Shown piece after piece: positions 52,025 to 54,653 of a DNA stretch of 54,653 nt. The position numbers and the translations under genes were made by a program. The stretch is from CAIODY01 sp046051225 (GTDB taxonomy: Bacteria; Bacteroidota; Bacteroidia; Chitinophagales; CAIODY01), in assembly GCA_046051225.1 (NCBI GenBank), contig JBJOOR010000018.1, positions 1 to 54,653 on the forward strand, written 5' to 3'. Within the stretch, counting starts at the first letter, position 1. Each line of letters starts with the position of its first letter. Below the pieces are notes generated by a model. The model worked only from the letters and a program-made list of their open reading frames with translations, did no database searches and had not been told where the DNA came from.

Positions 52025-52041
52025 GGTTTTTTCTCGTCCGT

Positions 52042-52704
52042 TCATTGTGTCAAAGTTAATAAATGTCCAACGTGGTCGCTTAATTTTTTGTCAGTGTTCC
52101 AAGTTTCAAATTCTAAATGTTTGTTGTCTAAAAAGTCGTTGCTTAAAACGATGTGGTCAACCGTGCCGTCAATTTTTGCGGTTGTGTTTGTCAAGTTATA
52201 TTTTTTAAAAGCGTCCACAAGTGATTGTCGGGCTTTATTACTTGGCCAAGCTCGTCCCGTAAATGTAACGTTCAAGTCGCCAGCAAAACAAACCTGTCTG
52301 CCCGTAAAAATTTTCTCAAAGTCGGCAAGTTGTCCGTTAAGGTCGTTGTCGAAACGTGGTTGGCGGTTTGCAAAAACACCGATTATAGAACCGTAAACTA
52401 TCAGCAGTCCAAAAGGTGTTTCGATGTCGGTGCAAACGGTCGTGAAACTGTCGAAAGTTTTGTGTCGAGTTGCGGTTTTATACTTTGTCCAGATGCTAAC
52501 TCTGTTTTCGCCAACGTCATATTTTATGTTGTCAAAGTCGGTCGGCAAAGGGTCTGTCGAAATGCAATTATAATTGTCGAGTTGAATTTTAGAACTGGTT
52601 TCGGTCAGCACTAAAATGTCAGCATTGATGTCAGCTAACTTGTCAAGTATTTGCTGATTTTTTCTCTTTATGAGCCGTTCTAAATTCCAAGTTGCAATTT
52701 TCAT
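52042..52704 (-). CDS. Endonuclease/exonuclease/phosphatase-fold protein
   Basis: 220 residues with the EEP metal-phosphatase motifs in order: ATWNLER (residues 4-10), DILVLTETS, FAGDLNVTF, GTVDHIVLSNDF and a final KLSDHVGHLL. These carry the Glu, Asp, Asn and His that hold Mg and cut phosphodiesters. It is shorter than typical DNase I or AP endonucleases but the catalytic set is complete. The substrate could be DNA, a nucleotide signal or a lipid phosphate; sequence does not settle this. Single-gene cassette. Confidence 0.83.
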   Translation of the reverse strand: MKIATWNLERLIKRKNQQILDKLADINADILVLTETSSKIQLDNYNCISTDPLPTDFDNIKYDVGENRVSIWTKYKTATRHKTFDSFTTVCTDIETPFGLLIVYGSIIGVFANRQPRFDNDLNGQLADFEKIFTGRQVCFAGDLNVTFTGRAWPSNKARQSLVDAFKKYNLTNTTAKIDGTVDHIVLSNDFLDNKHLEFETWNTDKKLSDHVGHLLTLTQ

Positions 52705-52746
52705 TTTCTGTCGTCAGGTGTCGGGGGTTGCAGTGTCTGTAAAATC

Positions 52747-52882
52747 ACCGCTAACGATTCAGGGGCTGCTGACGCTGCGGATAAAGAGCCGTCATTTGTC
52801 CCCCAAGATAAAACTAAACAGAAACAAATGAAAGTAAAATTTACCCGTCAACCGCAGTGGCAGCAGCCCCTTGTTAGCGGTA
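52747..52882 (-). repeat. attC-like site, family F
   Basis: Arms AGGGGCTGCTGACGCTGCGG and CCGCAGTGGCAGCAGCCCCT pair with a mismatch. Minus strand begins ACCGCTAACAAGGGG and ends CGTTAGCGGT; the outer ends are complementary. Related in sequence to damaged site 1. Confidence 0.85.
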
Positions 52883-52889
52883 GTTTTTT

Positions 52890-53261
52890 TTATCTGCTCT
52901 CAAAAGTTGAAAGTTCTTTTATCATACGGAAATAGTCGTCAAAGTCGTTGCCCTTGTATTGTGGGTTTGTTCGGTCGTTGTAAAACCAAACTGCAACAAT
53001 TTCACCAGCTTCATTTTTCTGAATGAGTTTAACAAGGTCAGGGTTGGTGATAATTTTTAAAAGTTCTTTGTCCGTGAAGTTTTTATAGTGGCAATGAATT
53101 GGGAAGTCGGCAAATGCGTTTGGAGCATCATAAGAACTACCAATAGGTTTTGATGTCCAACCGATGGGAACATATTCACGGTTAAATACAAACCATTTGC
53201 CGTCTGAATTTTTTTTCATTCCGTAGGGCAAATTGATTCTGAAGAAATTAGTTAATGACAT
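52890..53261 (-). CDS. 123-residue cassette protein of unknown function
   Basis: Starts MSLTNFFRINLPYGMKKNSDGK and continues WFVFNREYVPIGW, then YDDYFRMIKEL-like FDDYFRMIKELSTFES at the end. The LPYGxxxNxxGxWxxFNREYxPxG pattern looks familiar from small accessory proteins of Bacteroidota, but I cannot give a function. Aromatic-rich and without membrane segments, so cytoplasmic. It is transcribed divergently from the P-loop gene at 53289, with 27 bp between the two starts and both inside one cassette. Confidence 0.62.
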   Translation of the reverse strand: MSLTNFFRINLPYGMKKNSDGKWFVFNREYVPIGWTSKPIGSSYDAPNAFADFPIHCHYKNFTDKELLKIITNPDLVKLIQKNEAGEIVAVWFYNDRTNPQYKGNDFDDYFRMIKELSTFESR

Positions 53262-53288
53262 AAAAACAAAAATTTAAAAAGTAAAAAA

Positions 53289-53618
53289 ATGCAAAAGTCT
53301 ATTTTAATCATTGGTCGTCCTGGGTCAGGTAAGACAACCAAACTAAACGAAATCCTGTCAAAGTTAGAAGTCAATTACTTATTGTGTCGTCAAATGGAAT
53401 ATGCTGATGTCGTCAATGATTTAAAATTCAAAAGCAATGTCAAAATAGATTGTCTTGCTGTTGAAGAGGTCGTTGATGTTGAAGACATTGAAATGGTTAT
53501 GAAGTTCGTCAAGGATAACCAAATGTATTGCATTGTAACAACTCAATTGTCTGTAAAAGAACTGTCTGAAAAACTATTGTCTGAATGCGAAATTATTAGC
53601 TGCGAATGGTCGTTCTAA
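53289..53618 (+). CDS. Small P-loop NTPase-like protein, plus strand within the minus-strand array
   Basis: 109 residues. Walker A is GRPGSGKTTK (residues 9-18) and a Walker B-like strand is DCLAVEEV (about 55-62), then IEMVMKFVKDNQMYCIVTTQLSVKEL resembles a sensor strand and helix. It is only about half a normal AAA or ABC domain, so it may be a minimal ATPase or work with a partner. It is the only plus-strand gene in the array. Its stop lies 4 bp before a family A site, and it diverges from the 123-residue gene, so the two probably form one functional unit (inference). Confidence 0.7.
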   Translation: MQKSILIIGRPGSGKTTKLNEILSKLEVNYLLCRQMEYADVVNDLKFKSNVKIDCLAVEEVVDVEDIEMVMKFVKDNQMYCIVTTQLSVKELSEKLLSECEIISCEWSF

Positions 53619-53622
53619 AAAT

Positions 53623-53762
53623 TACCGCTAACGGTTTTGGGCTTTGCTGCATTGGCGGATTAATGTTCCGTCTGCCGTCTGCCTGCACAAAGGTAATAGA
53701 AACCACAACAAGTTGGCGTTGCCCGTCAACCGCCAATGAAGCAAGCCCATGTTAGCGGCGGT
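53623..53762 (-). repeat. attC-like site, family A (copy 4)
   Basis: Arms GGGCTTTGCTGCATTGGCGG and CCGCCAATGAAGCAAGCCC pair nearly perfectly with one bulged base. Minus strand begins CCGCTAACATGGG and ends CGTTAGCGGT, and the ends are complementary. The best-preserved member of family A. Confidence 0.86.
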
Positions 53763-53811
53763 AAAGTTGTTCGTAGTTCGTCTGCCAAAAGTTCGCACAA
53801 CTGTTTATTCA

Positions 53812-54468
53812 TTAGTCTTTCCCTTTTTTTGTTGTGAAGCAAATTATCCAGTAATAAGTTAAGTTGATAAACTTAATCTCGTCTGCAATGTCTTTAAGTT
53901 TATGCCGTAAAAATATTTCTGTCGGGAAGTTTTTTAAAACTAAATGTGTTGTGTCGTCAGCAAGTTTTCTTGTCTGAAAACTGTTGCCTTGTTCGTCTGT
54001 TTTTGTTATTGGATGATTGCTTCCTTCCACAAAATTGTTGTCCAAAAAAACAACTGTGCCGCCTGGCAAAACCAAACTGTTTATGGTTGAAAGTAATTTG
54101 TCAAGGTCTTGTAGAAGAATATGACTCCAAATAAAACCGCCAAACAAACTTTCAAATTTCTTTTGGTTAGGGAAATTATAAATGTCAGCAAGTCCAAAAG
54201 TAACTTGGTTGTTTGATAAATCTTTTCTTTTTGCAATTTCGATGACTGTTTCGTTAATGTCGGTAGCAAAAATAGAAGTTGCTGTTGTTGCAATTTTTTC
54301 TGTCCAATAACCAGTCCCACAAGCAATTTCTAAAACTTGTTTGTCGGCAAAAATTTGTTGTAAAATAGTCGCAGCAGTTTTCAAGTCTTCTTGTCGCTCG
54401 GGCTTTGAATATATCTTTTCATATTCTTCCGCTCTGTCTTTGTAGTAGGAAACTAAGTCGGTATTCAT
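53812..54468 (-). CDS. Class I SAM-dependent methyltransferase
   Basis: 218 residues. The SAM-binding loop is VLEIACGTGYWTEKIA (residues about 45-60), followed by the acidic strand SIFATDINETVIEIA and LADIYNFP for adenine contact, then FVEGSNHPITKTDEQGN. It belongs to the small-molecule UbiE/type-11 group rather than to DNA methyltransferases, since no NPPY or DPPY motif is present. The substrate is unknown. It is a single-gene cassette between family A (3') and family G (5') sites. Confidence 0.82.
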   Translation of the reverse strand: MNTDLVSYYKDRAEEYEKIYSKPERQEDLKTAATILQQIFADKQVLEIACGTGYWTEKIATTATSIFATDINETVIEIAKRKDLSNNQVTFGLADIYNFPNQKKFESLFGGFIWSHILLQDLDKLLSTINSLVLPGGTVVFLDNNFVEGSNHPITKTDEQGNSFQTRKLADDTTHLVLKNFPTEIFLRHKLKDIADEIKFINLTYYWIICFTTKKGKD

Positions 54469-54525
54469 GTTGTCGTCTGTTTTATTTTTGTTCTTTTCTT
54501 AAACACAAGATGCATCTCGATTTAT

Positions 54526-54641
54526 CGCCGCTAACGTTTGAAGGATTTATGCAGTAAGTATTGGGGGGATTTTCCGCAGACTCTTCAAAGTTAGCGATTC
54601 TGCCCCCCCAATACTTATTGCATAAATCCTATGTTAGCAGA
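54526..54641 (-). repeat. attC-like site, family G, at the right edge
   Basis: Arms GGATTTATGCAGTAAGTATT and AATACTTATTGCATAAATCC pair with one mismatch, continuing into GGGGGG/CCCCCC. Minus strand begins CTGCTAACATAGG and ends CGTTAGCGGCG. It is the 3' site of the next cassette, whose gene lies beyond the window, so the array continues to the right. Confidence 0.85.
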
Positions 54642-54653
54642 TGTTTTTCTTTC

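Noticed and set aside
40342..54641. Reading the palindromes as REP elements or terminators
   Set aside because: They are too long, have consistent AACA...CGTT ends and fixed gene orientation, and share nothing with the CTAAAG hairpins of the RAYT at 19 kb. Terminator use as a side effect remains possible.

Overview
The window is low-GC DNA of a Bacteroidota bacterium, most likely from the Chitinophagaceae/Saprospiraceae side of the phylum. Evidence: type IX secretion C-terminal sorting domains, TAnnTTTG-type -7 promoter boxes, a bacillithiol deacetylase (bshB1), DUF4292 and DUF4834 proteins, and the gene set around infC, pyrF, argS and frr. The species cannot be named from sequence alone.

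Region 1 (1-12.2 kb) is a surface and envelope block. It holds two paralogous giant T9SS-exported proteins with MopE-like Asp-rich metal-binding repeats (the first cut by the window edge and carrying a nearly identical 147-bp tandem repeat), a dTDP-glucose 4,6-dehydratase, an EnvC-type murein hydrolase activator and a DUF4292 lipoprotein. Region 2 (12.3-27.6 kb) is housekeeping: infC (TTG start), pyrF, argS, an RlmL-type methyltransferase, a DEAD-box helicase, a YffB/ArsC-like gene, mfd, a hybrid histidine kinase and a flippase. It is interrupted at 18.9-20.9 kb by a REP-associated transposase with its REP hairpins, an FRG-domain gene, and a relic fusing the arsC-like head to the mfd tail, which looks like a tandem-duplication junction. 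Region 3 (27.5-39.3 kb) has a nucleotide-sugar operon (rfbF, a RelE/ParE-type toxin-antitoxin pair, an SDR epimerase, an rfbC-like epimerase, a membrane glycosyltransferase-like protein), bshB1, tRNA-Arg(UCU), a coiled-coil membrane protein, a large YadA-like protein with a peptidase S74 autochaperone, frr and a NeuA-like cytidylyltransferase ending at a strong terminator.

Region 4 (39.6 kb to the right edge) is very different. Single genes or small operons, nearly all on the minus strand, alternate with about 14 imperfect palindromes of 115-160 bp. Read on the minus strand, each intact palindrome starts AACA and ends CGTT, as integron attC sites do, and each lies just 3' of a gene. I read this as an integron cassette array without a visible integrase (CALIN-like, or the distal part of a chromosomal integron whose integrase would lie beyond the right edge). 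Contents are typical accessory and conflict genes: PIN toxin, HNH nuclease, uracil-DNA-glycosylase family protein, Abi-alpha/DUF4393, exo/endonuclease/phosphatase-fold protein, methyltransferase, P-loop protein, a VWA lipoprotein, another lipoprotein and a T9SS substrate.

The most interesting cassette (47.1-48.9 kb) is a tight three-gene operon: a two-TM protein with a ThsA/DUF6430-like macro domain, a HYD1-type ADP-ribosyltransferase-like protein, and a YmdB-like macro-domain hydrolase. Together they look like an ADP-ribose-based defence or toxin system in which an ART takes the place held by TIR in type II Thoeris. Several cassettes also carry a near-identical TAACTTTG promoter-like box just inside the recombination point, suggesting cassettes that bring their own Bacteroidota promoter.
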